Of a DNA stretch of 32,330 nucleotides, positions 1 to 9,835 are shown piece by piece. The DNA is from an uncultured Acidobacteriota bacterium (GTDB lineage Bacteria; Acidobacteriota; Blastocatellia; RBC074), in assembly GCA_903828635.1 (NCBI GenBank), contig CAIKMY010000438.1, positions 1 to 32,330 of the forward strand. Reading direction: 5' to 3'. How positions within the stretch are numbered: position 1 is the stretch's first letter; every line of letters starts with the position of its first letter. The notes under the pieces are model-generated. The model made no database searches, was not told where the DNA came from, and saw only the letters and a program-made list of their open reading frames with translations. Made by a program: the position numbers and the translations under genes.

Positions 1-1435
1 CAAGCCAGCGATTCCTGTTCCCACCCTCGTTACGCAACAGCAGCGGAGCCGCCCCATTGTTGATCACCAGCAGATCGATGTCCCCGTCATTGTCGTAATC
101 CCCGACACTCAGACCACGCGCCGGAAAGTCCTTTTTGAAGACCTCTCCCGACTGCAGACTTACATTGCGGTAGCGGCCATTGATATTTTCGAAGAGAAGC
201 AGCGGTTCGGCATACTTTACCCGCGAGACCTGACTCTCGACCATGTCGTCCGGATGCCCGTTTGCCAGAAAGAGATCGTCATCGCCGTCATTGTCATAAT
301 CAAAAAACTTCAACCCCCACCCGCTCAGCAGCCGTGTCGCCTGGCCAATCTCGCCCGCCTGATCAGTGAATGTCAGGTCTTTCTCGTTATGATAGAGGCT
401 GAAAAGCTCCTGATCGATATTGGCGACAAAGAGATCCTGCCATCCGTCACCATCAAAATCGGTCGCATCAACCCCCATCCCCGACCGCGGGCTGCCGGCG
501 TCGCTGTATCCCACACCCGACGCCAGACCGATCTCCTCGAACCTGCCACCACCCTTGTTGACAAAGAGAAAATTGGCCAGCGTGTCGTTGGCGACGAAGA
601 GGTCGCTCAGCCCGTCGTTGTTGATGTCTGTCGCCACCGCCCCAAATGACTTGCCAGGTGAGCCCGCTATCCCCGAGCTTTTGCTCTGATCCGAGAATGT
701 CCCATTCCCTTCATTCCTGAAGAGAAAGCTTGGTCGTGGCTTGAAGACTCGCGGAATGCAGTAATACCTGCGCCCCATGCGGTTATCTCCGCAAAAGACG
801 CTGCTCTCTGCTGAGTATTGCACGAAACTCGAGACGAAAAGATCCAGCTTCTGGTCATTGTCGTAATCGAACCAGGTGGCACACGTCGACCAGTTCGGTG
901 CTCCAATCCCCGCTTTCTCAGTGATGTCCGTGAAGCTGCCATTTCCGTTGTTCTGAAAGAGGCGGTTGCGACCGTAGTTGGTCACATAAAGATCCTGCCA
1001 GCCATCGCCGTTGAAGTCGCCAGCCGCCGCTCCCATCCCGAAATCGCCCATCTGCCCGCAACCAACCCCCGCCTTGTCGGTCACCTCGGCGAAGCTCCCA
1101 TTCCCGAGATTGCGGTAAAGCGCATTCCGCAACGGCTTCGCCGGCTTGTAAAAATCTGATGGCCCGCTGTTGACAAGGTAAATGTCGAGCAGGCCGTCGT
1201 TGTCGTAATCGAAGAAGATCCCGCCTCCACCGCAGGTCTCAGGCAGATGGCGCGCGTCCGAGCGCCCGCTCTCGTGCGTCCAGACAATGCCACTGCTCCG
1301 TGACTCTACCTCGACATAGGTTACGCCCTGTCCTGACTGCGCCTCAGGGTGACTGTGCGGCACCACCGCCACCAATGCCAGTGCCAGTACAAACCCGACC
1401 ACCGCCACCTTTACTGTCTCTCCTCTCATGATCAT
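1..1435 (-). CDS. CRTAC1 family protein with FG-GAP/VCBS repeats (3' end outside window)
   Basis: The track shows only shadows here, but the minus strand is open from ATG at 1435 (or 1429, third codon) to the window edge, about 478 residues. Residues 1-33 form a Sec-type signal peptide (hydrophobic [16 protein letters not shown], then a likely cut after PEAQS). The rest is a series of FG-GAP/VCBS calcium-binding beta-propeller repeats: [92 protein letters not shown] and [16 protein letters not shown]. The reading stops at [10 protein letters not shown], where an ASPIC/UnbV domain normally begins in this family. The protein is probably secreted or periplasmic; CRTAC1 proteins are of uncertain function. 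It lies 36 bp downstream of the multiheme cytochrome gene and is probably its operon partner. No strong ribosome-binding site is visible; a GGAGAA lies rather far upstream. Confidence 0.9.
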   Translation of the reverse strand, partial: MIMRGETVKVAVVGFVLALALVAVVPHSHPEAQSGQGVTYVEVESRSSGIVWTHESGRSDARHLPETCGGGGIFFDYDNDGLLDIYLVNSGPSDFYKPAKPLRNALYRNLGNGSFAEVTDKAGVGCGQMGDFGMGAAAGDFNGDGWQDLYVTNYGRNRLFQNNGNGSFTDITEKAGIGAPNWSTCATWFDYDNDQKLDLFVSSFVQYSAESSVFCGDNRMGRRYYCIPRVFKPRPSFLFRNEGNGTFSDQSKSSGIAGSPGKSFGAVATDINNDGLSDLFVANDTLANFLFVNKGGGRFEEIGLASGVGYSDAGSPRSGMGVDATDFDGDGWQDLFVANIDQELFSLYHNEKDLTFTDQAGEIGQATRLLSGWGLKFFDYDNDGDDDLFLANGHPDDMVESQVSRVKYAEPLLLFENINGRYRNVSLQSGEVFKKDFPARGLSVGDYDNDGDIDLLVINNGAAPLLLRNEGGNRNRWL

Positions 1436-1471
1436 CGCTTTTTATAAGTTATCGAATATCTTCTCCGCTAA

Positions 1472-2602
1472 TCAATTTGGATACGGGTCTCCCGGGCGGG
1501 CGATCCTGATTCGGTGATCGGTGAAGCGAAAATGAGCACCCGGCAGGTCAACCTTCGGCATGTGGCACGAGGCACAATCCCTCTTTCCAACCCGGCAGAC
1601 CTTTACTGCTGCCTCTCCCTTTGGCTGCCCGCTCGTGTGACAGGCCTTGCACTTTCCATCGTAATGTCCGGCATCTTTTTTTACAGACTCATGTTTTACA
1701 GCCTCATGCGGATTATGACAACCAATACAACTTATCCGCCGATCATCCGAATAGCACTTGCTATTGAAGATCCGATAAGGCTGAAAACGGACGTTGAACT
1801 TGCCGTCCTCTGAGTTGAGACTGACTATGCGATCGACACTCCGATGGCACGACCCGCAAAATTCCTGGCTGATCTCGTCACCGCTCAGCCTCCCGGGATT
1901 GAAGATCAATCCCTTGTTTGGACGCCCCTCCCGTCCGGCCCTGATGTGGTTGACACCGGCTCCGTGGCAACCTTCACAGCTGATCCCGGCCATCATCTTC
2001 TCCGGATGCAGCCGCGAATTGCTGACCGAATTGGTCGCATGACACGCAAAACACTGCGCCGCCTCGTCCCGTGACAGTTTCCGGCCAAAGGCCTCCTCCA
2101 CCGTCCGCGGCACTGTTCCCTGGTAGCCGATCGTCAGGTCCAGCCCCTTGATTTCCCGGTAGAAGCTGACACGGCTTTCGTAGTATTCGTCACGATATCG
2201 CAGCAGGTATGTCTGCCCCGCCTGGCCCTGACCGAAACTGTAGAAGATTGGTTCGCTGATCGTCGAGACGCCATCGCTCACAGTGTAGATGCTCTGGTCA
2301 CCACGCCGGACGATCTCAAAGCTGTACTTCCCCTCGCGAAAGGTCAGTCGCTGATTGGCCCGCAGAATCGGTGCCTCGGCGACATTTTCAAGAGCCGCCC
2401 TCATCGGACTCAGCTCGTACTGCTTCGCCATGTTTGCATGGCACTCGACGCAGGCCTGCGATCCGGCAAACTCCGTACCTCCCGGAATCTGAGTCGGAAT
2501 CCACCGCCGCACCGGCTCCTGCGTTCCCCCAAGTCCGGCAACTGTGGCCACGACGACAAATATTGCCACGGTAATTCGCTTTCGTTGGAGGTCGTGTCTC
2601 AT
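1472..2602 (-). CDS. periplasmic seven-heme c-type cytochrome
   Basis: This 376-residue protein has an N-terminal hydrophobic signal/anchor (VAIFVVVATVAGLGG, residues 12-26) and seven CxxCH heme c attachment motifs: CVECH (51), CFACH (184), CEGCH (209), CGSCH (249), CIGCH (292), CKACH (318) and CASCH (343). Hemes 2-7 are packed into the C-terminal half; the region between motifs 1 and 2 (about 60-180) has no heme motif and may form a separate beta-rich domain. Multiheme cytochromes of this kind carry electrons in the periplasm or act as small redox enzymes; the electron partner cannot be read from sequence. It starts 25 bp after the TPR gene and is followed after 36 bp by the CRTAC1 gene, so the three are probably co-transcribed. 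I do not recognise a specific named enzyme: it is neither clearly NrfA nor cytochrome c554. Confidence 0.9.
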   Translation of the reverse strand: MRHDLQRKRITVAIFVVVATVAGLGGTQEPVRRWIPTQIPGGTEFAGSQACVECHANMAKQYELSPMRAALENVAEAPILRANQRLTFREGKYSFEIVRRGDQSIYTVSDGVSTISEPIFYSFGQGQAGQTYLLRYRDEYYESRVSFYREIKGLDLTIGYQGTVPRTVEEAFGRKLSRDEAAQCFACHATNSVSNSRLHPEKMMAGISCEGCHGAGVNHIRAGREGRPNKGLIFNPGRLSGDEISQEFCGSCHRSVDRIVSLNSEDGKFNVRFQPYRIFNSKCYSDDRRISCIGCHNPHEAVKHESVKKDAGHYDGKCKACHTSGQPKGEAAVKVCRVGKRDCASCHMPKVDLPGAHFRFTDHRIRIARPGDPYPN

Positions 2603-2627
2603 AGACGTTCTTCAGCTTTGGTCGGTC

Positions 2628-3797
2628 TCAGGGTTTCTCGCGCCCTGGCAGCTCGCGCAGCAACGGATTATTCAACCGCTGCGATTCGGCCGTTGGCTGC
2701 TTCTTCTGCTGCTCCGCCGCCAGCCGCTCGATGATTGCCTGCTCCCGTCGGGCATCTGCCGGCCGTTTCAGTCGGAAATAGAGCCGCGCCAGCAGGACAT
2801 GTGCCGGACTATAGTCTGGCAGAATACCCACCATCTGCTCAAGCAGTCGCACTGCCTCCTCCGTCTTTCCCTGTGCCTGCGCCAACTGCCCCAGCTGATA
2901 CAGCACCCCCGGATCGCCCGGCCGCAATTCCAGCGCACGCCGCAGCAGTCTCTCGGCCTCATCCAGGCGTCCGTCCTCGCGATAAAGCCACCCGAGCCTC
3001 GTGTTTGCCTGATAGTTTCGCGGGTTGATCGCCAATTCCGCCTTGAATTCCTCGATCGCCAGCTCACGATTTCCCGTCAGCAGATAGACCACCCCAAGCT
3101 GCGCATGCGCCGTCGCGAGCTTCGGGTTGAGCTTCACCGCCTGCATCAACTCCTCCGCTGCCGGCTGCAACTGCTTTCGCGCCAGTTGGAATGACCCGAT
3201 GATCAGGTGCGACTCTGCCGAGTCGAGCTTCTGAAAGACCTGATCAACCAGCCGCTGCCCCTTGTCGAGCTGATCGTCCTGCAAATACGCATTCGCCAGC
3301 GCATAGGCCACCGAGAGATTCTCCGGCTGCACCCGATAGGCATACTCCAGGTTCCCGATTGCCTCCTTCAACTGCCCCTGCTCGAACTGGCAGATCCCCA
3401 GCAATGACCGCGCTTGCACGCTCTCCGGCTGTACCCTGATTACTTCCGCAAATTCATTGAGCGCCTGCCGGTACTGTTCGATCTGAAAATAGGCGATTCC
3501 AAGGTTGAGCCGAATCCGGTGCTCTGCCGGATCGACCGCCAGCGCCTCGCGATAGCGGGTGATCGCCTGCTCGTATTTGCCCTGCCGCGCAAAGATCACG
3601 CCCAGATTCGAGAGCGCATCCATTCGCCCCGGAATCAGCTTCAGTGATGCCTCATAGGCCGCCTGCGCTCCTCCCCAGTCTCCCCGTCGCTGCAACTCGA
3701 CTCCACGCAGAAACTCGGCCTCCGATTGTCGCACCATTTCACGATCCTGCATCGGCAGAATCAGTATCAAAATTGCCAGTATTGTCGATAAAATCAT
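2628..3797 (-). CDS. exported tetratricopeptide repeat protein
   Basis: This is a 389-residue protein with a short N-terminal hydrophobic signal (MILSTILAILILILPM) followed by about ten tandem TPR units covering nearly the whole chain. Units are recognisable by the A-x-x-x-[YF/L]-P pattern, for example QGKYEQAITRYREALAVDP, EQYRQALNEFAEVIRVQP and EGQLKEAIGNLEYAYRVQP. The C-terminus is charged and Q-rich. TPR arrays are protein-protein scaffolds, and here the array would sit in the periplasm or at the outer surface. The gene is first in a tight minus-strand cluster with the seven-heme cytochrome (25 bp downstream) and the CRTAC1 protein, so it may organise that complex. It lies 95 bp after the TonB receptor stop, with a strong hairpin in between. 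No clear Shine-Dalgarno sequence precedes the chosen ATG. Confidence 0.88.
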   Translation of the reverse strand: MILSTILAILILILPMQDREMVRQSEAEFLRGVELQRRGDWGGAQAAYEASLKLIPGRMDALSNLGVIFARQGKYEQAITRYREALAVDPAEHRIRLNLGIAYFQIEQYRQALNEFAEVIRVQPESVQARSLLGICQFEQGQLKEAIGNLEYAYRVQPENLSVAYALANAYLQDDQLDKGQRLVDQVFQKLDSAESHLIIGSFQLARKQLQPAAEELMQAVKLNPKLATAHAQLGVVYLLTGNRELAIEEFKAELAINPRNYQANTRLGWLYREDGRLDEAERLLRRALELRPGDPGVLYQLGQLAQAQGKTEEAVRLLEQMVGILPDYSPAHVLLARLYFRLKRPADARREQAIIERLAAEQQKKQPTAESQRLNNPLLRELPGREKP

Positions 3798-3839
3798 CGG
3801 ATGGGACTGCCCGGGGATGGCTTAAGTAATTTGCCGCAA

Positions 3840-3885
3840 GGGCGATGGAGCGGCGAGGCCATCGACCCCGCCCACTCCATCGCCC
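3840..3885 (-). terminator. strong intercistronic hairpin after the TonB receptor gene
   Basis: Perfect 11-bp inverted repeat: GGGCGATGGAG at 3840-3850 pairs with CTCCATCGCCC at 3875-3885. The loop itself can form a second stem (GGCGGGG with CCTCGCC, one G-U). It begins 8 bp past the TonB receptor stop. There is no T-run on either side, so it is more likely an attenuating or 3'-end-protecting hairpin than a classical intrinsic terminator. Confidence 0.5.
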
Positions 3886-3892
3886 TCCTCAA

Positions 3893-6800
3893 TCAGAAGG
3901 TGAACTTCAACGCCAGCTCGACCACGCGCTGGCCGCGCTTGGTCAGAATCTGGCCGAACCGGTTCTTTGTGTCATCCGTGAAGGTGAAGCCCTTCGACGG
4001 ATCACAGACACCTGAGACCGTTCCGCCATTGCCGTTCGGCACCGTCTGCGTGAAGCTGGTCACCGTTCCATCTGCCAGCACCAGCGTCTGATTCGTCGGC
4101 GTCCGCGTACAACGCGTGTCGAGCGTCAGATAGATGTCGCTGTTGTTGGCATTGCCGGTATCAATGCTCTTCGAGAATGCCTGATTGAAGATATTGAAGA
4201 ATCCGGCCCGGAACTGCAGATTCTTCGTCTCCGAAATACGGAAATTCTTGAAGAGGCTGATGTCCCAGTTCTGCTGGTTCGGTGTTCTGAAGTAGTACGG
4301 CGAGATCAGCGGGCCGGTCGTCCCGAATCCCGGAATCGAGACCGCCGAGAGATCGAAGATCCGCTCGCCAACCTTCTTGCCGCTCAGCTTCGGATTTGAA
4401 CGGAAGATCGGTGAGATCGCTCCGGCCGCATACCCGTCAGATGGATAGGCATCCGTGCCAAAGTTCGCGATTTCGATCCCCGTGCTCGTGATGTCGCCAA
4501 GGAATCTCAGCCGTAGCGGTGTGCCGCTCGCAAAGGTCGTGATCCCCGAAAGCTGCCACCCGTTGAGCAGCGCCTTCGCGAACCCGTTCTTCACCGGCGA
4601 GAGATCCGGAATGTTGTAGTTGTATGAGAGATTGGCCACATGCGTTCGATCGTAGTTGAGCACACCAAAGGTGCGTCCCCGTGCGTCGATCGGATCCTGA
4701 TCGCCAAACTCTCCCGACGTCAGCCCCAGCACCTTTGAGAAGGTGTAGGTTCCGAAGAACTGCAGATTCTTGCCCGTCTGCCGACTGACCGTTACCTGCA
4801 GCGAATGGTAGTTCGACGTCGCGTTATATTCGTTGTAGCGAACATAGTTCATATCCGGGAAGGGACGGAACTTGTTGATCGCCGTGCCATCGAGCGAGCT
4901 GCGATGCAGCGGATTGGTGAGATCGGCCTTGACGCCGGTCTGTGTGACGATTTCGCAGTTGCCGCGCCGAATTACCTGGCCCGTCGAACTGACCTGCCCC
5001 GGATCGCATCCCGGATTCTTCAGGAAAGTGATCTCGCTTCCCGGGTCTCCCGGAACCGCACCCTTGAGCAGTGCCCCAACCGGGACGAAGTTGATCGGAC
5101 GCCGGCTTGGCAGATGACGCCCGAACGTCCCCACATAGCCTGCCTCAAAAACTGTCTGGAACGGCAACCGCGTTGCCAGACTGAGGCTGGTCGTGTAGGT
5201 GCTCGGCAGCTTGAACGACTCCGGATTTGGCGAGATGATGTCGCCCCCTCCGCTTGCCAGCTTCAGAGGATTGACGTCGATCGTCTTCCCGTTTGGCAGT
5301 GTCACCCGACCCATGTTGCTGAGCGTCATTCCACCAAGATCAGCCCAGGTCACACCTCCCGTACCATCCGCGTTCTGTGTCCCCGGGATTGTGGTGTAGA
5401 TTCCCAGCGCTGCCCCGACGTTCCCGTTGACCGGGCTGCGAATCGTCGCATCATACTGGAAGTTCCCCTGCACGCGGTTGTAGAAGACACCGCCTCCACC
5501 ACGAACCACCAATTTCTGGTTGCCCCAGATGTCCCACGCAAAATTGAGACGCGGACCCCAGAGCAGCGGTTGTGCGTCGATTGCCCCTGTCTGGATCTCT
5601 CCCCGCGCCGCCGAGAGAACCCCATTTGGCCGGAAAGGATCACCGTTGATGTAATAACCCGCACCACGCTTGTAGGCCTGCGGGCTGAAGATGATGTCGA
5701 AACCCTTCCGCTCCGCATTGACCGACATGTGGGCCAGGCGCATACCGTACTCCAGCGTGAAGTTCGGACGAACCTTCCACGAATCCTGGGCGTAGAACTC
5801 GTAGTTATAGAATCGGAAGTTCCCCGTTGGCGTCCTCGTGCCATGCGACACGCCCGTCAATTGACCGGTCAGCAGATCACCCCAGTCATTCCCCGTGCCA
5901 AAGGCATTCCAGTTGTTGAACTCAAGCTGGCCCTCCGACGAATCCTGGAAGTTCTGCTTCTTGTTGCCCTGCTCGACCAGTCCGCCAAACTTCAGCGTGT
6001 GGCTGCCGGCAACCTTCGTCAGGTTGTCAGTCACCGAGAAGCTGTCGTTGTAGGCGAAGATCGGATTGGTTCCTGGCGACCAGAGCTGCCCCTGTGCCCA
6101 GCTGATCAGTGAGAGCGGTGCCTGTCGGCTCTGCCGGCCAAACGGATTGTCGAACGGCAGCCGAATGTTCTCCATGCCCAGCGCCTTCAGCGAGACCTTG
6201 TCAGGATCAGCATACTGATTATCCAGCTTCAGCTTGCTGCCGCTGAAGACCACCTCGTTCGTCATCGACGGATTGATGATCGTCGTCATCCCTACCGCCA
6301 CCGAACGCCCGAGATTGGTCGAGACGTTGTGCGTCGGCAATTCAAATGTCGACGGCCCCCACCAGATGCCGTATGGTCCGTCCTGTAGCTCACGCTCGCG
6401 CGTGATGCGGACGTAGATGTTCGTCTTGTCGGATGGCTTGTAGTCAAAGCGCATCTTCAGATCGCGACGATTCTGAAATGCCACCGGAACCGCAACATAG
6501 TTATTGTTCGGTGAATTGAGGTTCGGCGCCGGGTAGAGATTGAGCAGCGACTGGCCGAATGGATTGATGTAGGGGGCAAGGTTTCCATTCGGTGCCTCCT
6601 GCCCCGCATTGGCGAATCCTCCCGGAATGCGGACTCCAAGCCCCTTGAAATCACCCTTTCGCTGCGCCAGTGTCGGGACGTTCGAGAGCTTCGGTTGTGC
6701 CGAGAAGTTCTGTCGCTGGTACTCGAACCCGACGAAGAAAAAGAGCTTGTCACGATTCTGGTTAAGCTTGCTCAGACCGCCGATCGGCAGTCTGATCGGA

Positions 6801-7771
6801 CCACCAATGTTGCCACCCGGATAGTAGAATCGACCAAGCGGTTTCTGTGCCGCCAGTGAGGTTGGATCTGTCGCCTTGATGTAATTCCGGAAGCGATCAT
6901 TCGCCGCCAGGGCATCGTGGCGCAGGTAATTGTACAGCGCTCCGTGGAAATCACGGCCGCCCGACTTGGTTGTACCCGTGATCTGCACGCCACTGTTGCC
7001 GTGCTCGGCTGCATAGTTGCTCGTCTTGATCGTCACCTCCTGAACCATATCATTGTTCAGACTGACGATCGAGCCGCAGTTGCATCCGATGTCGACGACG
7101 CGCGAGCCGTCGACGCTGACGTTGTTGTTGGTGCCGCGCTGCCCGTTGACTGCATATGCCGAAGCATCGCCAAATCCGACGATCTGGTACGATGACTGAT
7201 CCGGCGCGACGACGCCCGGCAGAATGCGCATCAGCTCAAGGCTGCTGCGGCTGATGATCGAGAGATTTTCGATCTGACTGGCCGTAATCGTATTCGACTT
7301 CTCGCCAGTCTCCGTCTTGATCTCCTCGACCGTGCCGGTGACTGTCACCGTTTCTGTGGCTGCTCCCACCGAGAGCGAAATATCGAGCCCGCGAATCTCC
7401 GTCGGGCTCAGCAGCAGTCCGGTCTGCGTCAGCGTCTTGAATCCGCCCGCCTCGACCCTCAGCGTGTAGGTGCCCGGCTCAACGGCAGCAAAGGTGTAGG
7501 TCCCCTCACCGCTCGTCTCCGATTTGCGTTCACTCTGCGTCCGCGTGTTGATCAGTGTCACTGTGGCCTTCGGCACCACTGCTCCTGTCTGATCGGTAAC
7601 CGTGCCGCGCAGCGTTGCGCTGCCCGCCGTCTGCGCCATCACCGTCGAGCCGCCAGGCAACAGCAGCAGCGCCTGCAGCAGCATCAGTGCCACTCCATGC
7701 ATCCACCACTGTCGTTCTCGCGCCACGCCGGCCGGCCGCCTCAGGCGACTCTCTCCAGACCTCGTGTGCAT
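3893..7771 (-). CDS. TonB-dependent receptor, carboxypeptidase-regulatory-like (Oar-type) family
   Basis: This is a 1292-residue outer-membrane protein of the large Acidobacteriota type. The ATG at 7771 has an excellent ribosome-binding site (GGAGGT, 6 bases before it). An unusually long, Arg-rich n-region of about 23 residues precedes the hydrophobic signal core ([17 protein letters not shown]), with cleavage probably after VMAQ. A carboxypeptidase-regulatory beta-sandwich follows ([20 protein letters not shown] to about residue 130), then a plug-like region containing [18 protein letters not shown] and LPGVV. The remainder is a long beta-barrel ending in LALKFTF, with the terminal aromatic typical of barrel insertion. 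Such proteins are thought to import oligosaccharides, peptides or other large substrates with TonB energy; the substrate is unknown. It precedes the TPR/cytochrome/CRTAC1 cluster on the same strand and could be co-transcribed with it despite the hairpin. Confidence 0.9.
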   Translation of the reverse strand: MHTRSGESRLRRPAGVARERQWWMHGVALMLLQALLLLPGGSTVMAQTAGSATLRGTVTDQTGAVVPKATVTLINTRTQSERKSETSGEGTYTFAAVEPGTYTLRVEAGGFKTLTQTGLLLSPTEIRGLDISLSVGAATETVTVTGTVEEIKTETGEKSNTITASQIENLSIISRSSLELMRILPGVVAPDQSSYQIVGFGDASAYAVNGQRGTNNNVSVDGSRVVDIGCNCGSIVSLNNDMVQEVTIKTSNYAAEHGNSGVQITGTTKSGGRDFHGALYNYLRHDALAANDRFRNYIKATDPTSLAAQKPLGRFYYPGGNIGGPIRLPIGGLSKLNQNRDKLFFFVGFEYQRQNFSAQPKLSNVPTLAQRKGDFKGLGVRIPGGFANAGQEAPNGNLAPYINPFGQSLLNLYPAPNLNSPNNNYVAVPVAFQNRRDLKMRFDYKPSDKTNIYVRITRERELQDGPYGIWWGPSTFELPTHNVSTNLGRSVAVGMTTIINPSMTNEVVFSGSKLKLDNQYADPDKVSLKALGMENIRLPFDNPFGRQSRQAPLSLISWAQGQLWSPGTNPIFAYNDSFSVTDNLTKVAGSHTLKFGGLVEQGNKKQNFQDSSEGQLEFNNWNAFGTGNDWGDLLTGQLTGVSHGTRTPTGNFRFYNYEFYAQDSWKVRPNFTLEYGMRLAHMSVNAERKGFDIIFSPQAYKRGAGYYINGDPFRPNGVLSAARGEIQTGAIDAQPLLWGPRLNFAWDIWGNQKLVVRGGGGVFYNRVQGNFQYDATIRSPVNGNVGAALGIYTTIPGTQNADGTGGVTWADLGGMTLSNMGRVTLPNGKTIDVNPLKLASGGGDIISPNPESFKLPSTYTTSLSLATRLPFQTVFEAGYVGTFGRHLPSRRPINFVPVGALLKGAVPGDPGSEITFLKNPGCDPGQVSSTGQVIRRGNCEIVTQTGVKADLTNPLHRSSLDGTAINKFRPFPDMNYVRYNEYNATSNYHSLQVTVSRQTGKNLQFFGTYTFSKVLGLTSGEFGDQDPIDARGRTFGVLNYDRTHVANLSYNYNIPDLSPVKNGFAKALLNGWQLSGITTFASGTPLRLRFLGDITSTGIEIANFGTDAYPSDGYAAGAISPIFRSNPKLSGKKVGERIFDLSAVSIPGFGTTGPLISPYYFRTPNQQNWDISLFKNFRISETKNLQFRAGFFNIFNQAFSKSIDTGNANNSDIYLTLDTRCTRTPTNQTLVLADGTVTSFTQTVPNGNGGTVSGVCDPSKGFTFTDDTKNRFGQILTKRGQRVVELALKFTF

Positions 7772-8058
7772 CTATTTACCTCCAGATTGCTTCATTATCT
7801 GATAGTCGATTCGGCGTCTCTCCGAACTGCCCGGATGCCGCTTTCTCGAAGGGTTTATTGCTCTTTCCCCGGGGCGTCAGGTCGATAGACGAACCTCAAC
7901 CTCCGGGTTACTTCAGGGCTGACTATGCTGATGGACTATATGAGATCCAAAGCGGATGGTGCTCTCCGGCACCAATATGTCTCTTAATTGGATTAAAGAC
8001 CACAATCCGGTTACAGCCGAATATTGAAAAACAGAAGACGATACCGAGTACGAAACAG

Positions 8059-8114
8059 ACAAACTGATAAAGACAAGCCGATAAAGACAAACCGATAAAG
8101 ACAAGCCGACAGAG
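8059..8114. repeat. 14-bp direct tandem repeat, 4 copies
   Basis: Four consecutive 14-base units: acaaactgataaag, acaagccgataaag, acaaaccgataaag and acaagccgacagag. Copies 1-3 differ by one or two bases; copy 4 is degenerate. It lies in the divergent promoter region, about 290 bp upstream of the TonB receptor start and 240 bp upstream of the matB-like start. Confidence 0.85.
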
Positions 8115-8316
8115 ATAAACAGATGCACACCTGGTCGAGTGTAAATATTCAGCTATGAGTGTCCGGTAATATTATTTAAACCCTTCCCACTCGTCAACCT
8201 GAAAATAGTCCTGAATTGGAACACGCAAAAGTGGAATGCGGCCCGCTGGAATTGTCACGAATGAGGGACGTCTTCCCCTGTCGGCTGTTTCTATTCAGGC
8301 TGAACGAGAGCCACTA

Positions 8317-8345
8317 TTTCCATTATTCGTGCTCGCGCCTATAAT
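8317..8345 (+). promoter_or_regulatory. sigma-70-like promoter for the matB-like/matC-like operon
   Basis: A perfect -10 box TATAAT (8340-8345) is preceded by TTTCCA (8317-8322, 4 of 6 matches to TTGACA) with the ideal 17-base spacer. Transcription would start around 8352, only about 2 bases before the ATG at 8354. The mRNA would therefore be leaderless or nearly so, which agrees with the lack of a Shine-Dalgarno sequence there. Confidence 0.55.
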
Positions 8346-8353
8346 CCGCTGAT

Positions 8354-9835
8354 ATGCAAATGATGGATCTGTTCAATCTGTCGCTGGTCGGGAGATCTTC
8401 GGTAACGGGGCTGGAATACGACCTGCCGGGTGGCAGGACCGGCACACTGACCTTTGGCGAGATCGCGCAGCGAAGTGATCGCGTTGCCAGACTGCTGCAA
8501 TCACGCGGCTTTGTCACCGGCGATCGCCTCGGGATCTTCCTTGCCAACCGTGTCGAGTTCATCGATATCGTCCTCGCCTCCCTCAGGCTGGGAGTGATCA
8601 TTGTTCCAATCAATATCCTTTACCGCGAGCGGGAGTTGAGCCATATCGTCGCCGACGCTGAGCCGAAGGCGGTCGTCACCACGGCCGAAGGGGCGAGTTG
8701 GTTACCATCGGGGACGTCGTTCATCGATGTCGAGGAGATTGGCCGCGTTGCCGCCGAGCCGGGCACTGTCATGCCAATAAGGTTGTCGCTCGATGGTGAT
8801 ACGCCGGCGGCAATCGTCTACACCTCGGGCACGACTGGTCGCTCGAAGGGAGCAGTGCTTACTCACAACAATCTTGCCGCCAACGCTGTCAATCTGCTGA
8901 CCTGCTGGCGCATCACCCGTGAGGATCGCTACCTTGCAGCACTGCCGCTTTTTCACGTTCATGGCCTTGGCAATGGCGTTATGTGCTGGCTGATCAGCGG
9001 CTGTCTGATGCGGCTGGCAGAGCGCTTTGAGATCGACCGCGCGCCGTCACTCTTCAGTGAATTCCTGCCCACTCTCTTCTTTGGTGTGCCGACGATCTAT
9101 GTCCGGCTGCTCGAATTGCCGGACGGTCTGGCCGAAAGGATCGGCTCGGTGATGCGCCTCTTCGTCTCCGGCTCAGCACCACTGCCGGCCCACATCCTCA
9201 CTGCGTTTCGCGAGAAGTACGGCCACACCATCCTTGAGCGTTACGGAATGAGCGAGACGCTCATGAATATCAGCAATCCTTACGAGGGTGAGCGGCGCCC
9301 GGGCAGCGTCGGCTTTCCGTTGCCGGGTGTCTCTGTCAGGATTGTCGATGGAGAAGGGAAGCCGGCAGCCGATGAAACCGTCGGGGAGTTGCTGGTTCGT
9401 GGCCCGAATCTCTTTGCCGGTTACTGGCGTCGCCCGGAGGCGACTGCTGAGGCAATTCTCGAAGGTGGCTGGTTTCGCACCGGCGACCTCGGTGAGCGCT
9501 CGGCAGATGGCTACTACACGCTGCGTGGTCGTCGCACCGACCTGATTATCTCCGGAGGCTTCAACCTCTACCCGCGTGAGATCGAGGAGGTGCTGCTCGA
9601 ATATCCCGGAGTCCGTGATGCGGTCGTCTGCGGAGTCGAGGATCAGCGGCGTGGCGAGGTGCCGGTTGCCTACCTCGTCACCGATGACCCGCTCGATGCT
9701 GCCGCACTCGAATCCCTCTGCCGGCGCTCGCTTGCCTCATTCAAAGTTCCCCGAGCCTTCATTCGCGTCGACGCCCTGCCGCGCAATGCCATGGGTAAGG
9801 TCCAGAAACACCTGCTTCCACCGTGGAGATCATGA
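8354..9835 (+). CDS. matB: acyl-CoA synthetase, probable malonyl-CoA synthetase (MatB-like)
   Basis: This is a 493-residue ANL-superfamily adenylating enzyme that joins a carboxylic acid to CoA through an acyl-AMP. The core motifs are intact: YTSGTTGRSKG (156-166), LPLFHVHGLG (about 197), RYGMSETLMN (296), GWFRTGDLG (372), the hinge RGRRTDLIISGG (391) and RNAMGKVQK near the end, carrying the catalytic lysine. LPLFHVHGL and the NPYEGERRPGSVG stretch after RYGMSE resemble malonyl-CoA synthetases (MatB/ACSF3) more than long-chain ligases. The next gene overlaps by ATGA and is a MatC-type carrier, which supports malonate or a related dicarboxylate as substrate. No malonyl-CoA decarboxylase (MatA) lies nearby, so malonyl-CoA could go to fatty-acid or polyketide synthesis. 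Starts at 8360 and 8363 are also possible. A general acyl-CoA ligase remains the alternative. Confidence 0.8.
   Translation: MQMMDLFNLSLVGRSSVTGLEYDLPGGRTGTLTFGEIAQRSDRVARLLQSRGFVTGDRLGIFLANRVEFIDIVLASLRLGVIIVPINILYRERELSHIVADAEPKAVVTTAEGASWLPSGTSFIDVEEIGRVAAEPGTVMPIRLSLDGDTPAAIVYTSGTTGRSKGAVLTHNNLAANAVNLLTCWRITREDRYLAALPLFHVHGLGNGVMCWLISGCLMRLAERFEIDRAPSLFSEFLPTLFFGVPTIYVRLLELPDGLAERIGSVMRLFVSGSAPLPAHILTAFREKYGHTILERYGMSETLMNISNPYEGERRPGSVGFPLPGVSVRIVDGEGKPAADETVGELLVRGPNLFAGYWRRPEATAEAILEGGWFRTGDLGERSADGYYTLRGRRTDLIISGGFNLYPREIEEVLLEYPGVRDAVVCGVEDQRRGEVPVAYLVTDDPLDAAALESLCRRSLASFKVPRAFIRVDALPRNAMGKVQKHLLPPWRS

Larger units (their letters stand above)
7772..8353. other. divergent intergenic region between TonB receptor and matB-like gene
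   Basis: 582 bases without a convincing gene; the ORFs listed here have no family signature and read through a tandem repeat. It holds the receptor's Shine-Dalgarno (right after 7771), a 14-bp tandem repeat at 8059-8114 and a sigma-70-like promoter at 8317-8345 for the rightward operon. The part between about 8040 and 8200 is AT-richer than its surroundings. Confidence 0.7.

Noticed and set aside
4805-6112. Plus-strand 435-residue ORF
   Set aside because: Shadow of the TonB receptor; low-complexity composition and no domain signature.
7881-7911. Minus-strand CGTCTATCG with an upstream GTAACC as a fifth member of the promoter family
   Set aside because: The box spacing is about 14-15 rather than 17, and no hairpin or terminator follows at the family distance.
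8059-8114. CRISPR array
   Set aside because: The 14-bp units are contiguous with no spacers, and no cas genes are present.
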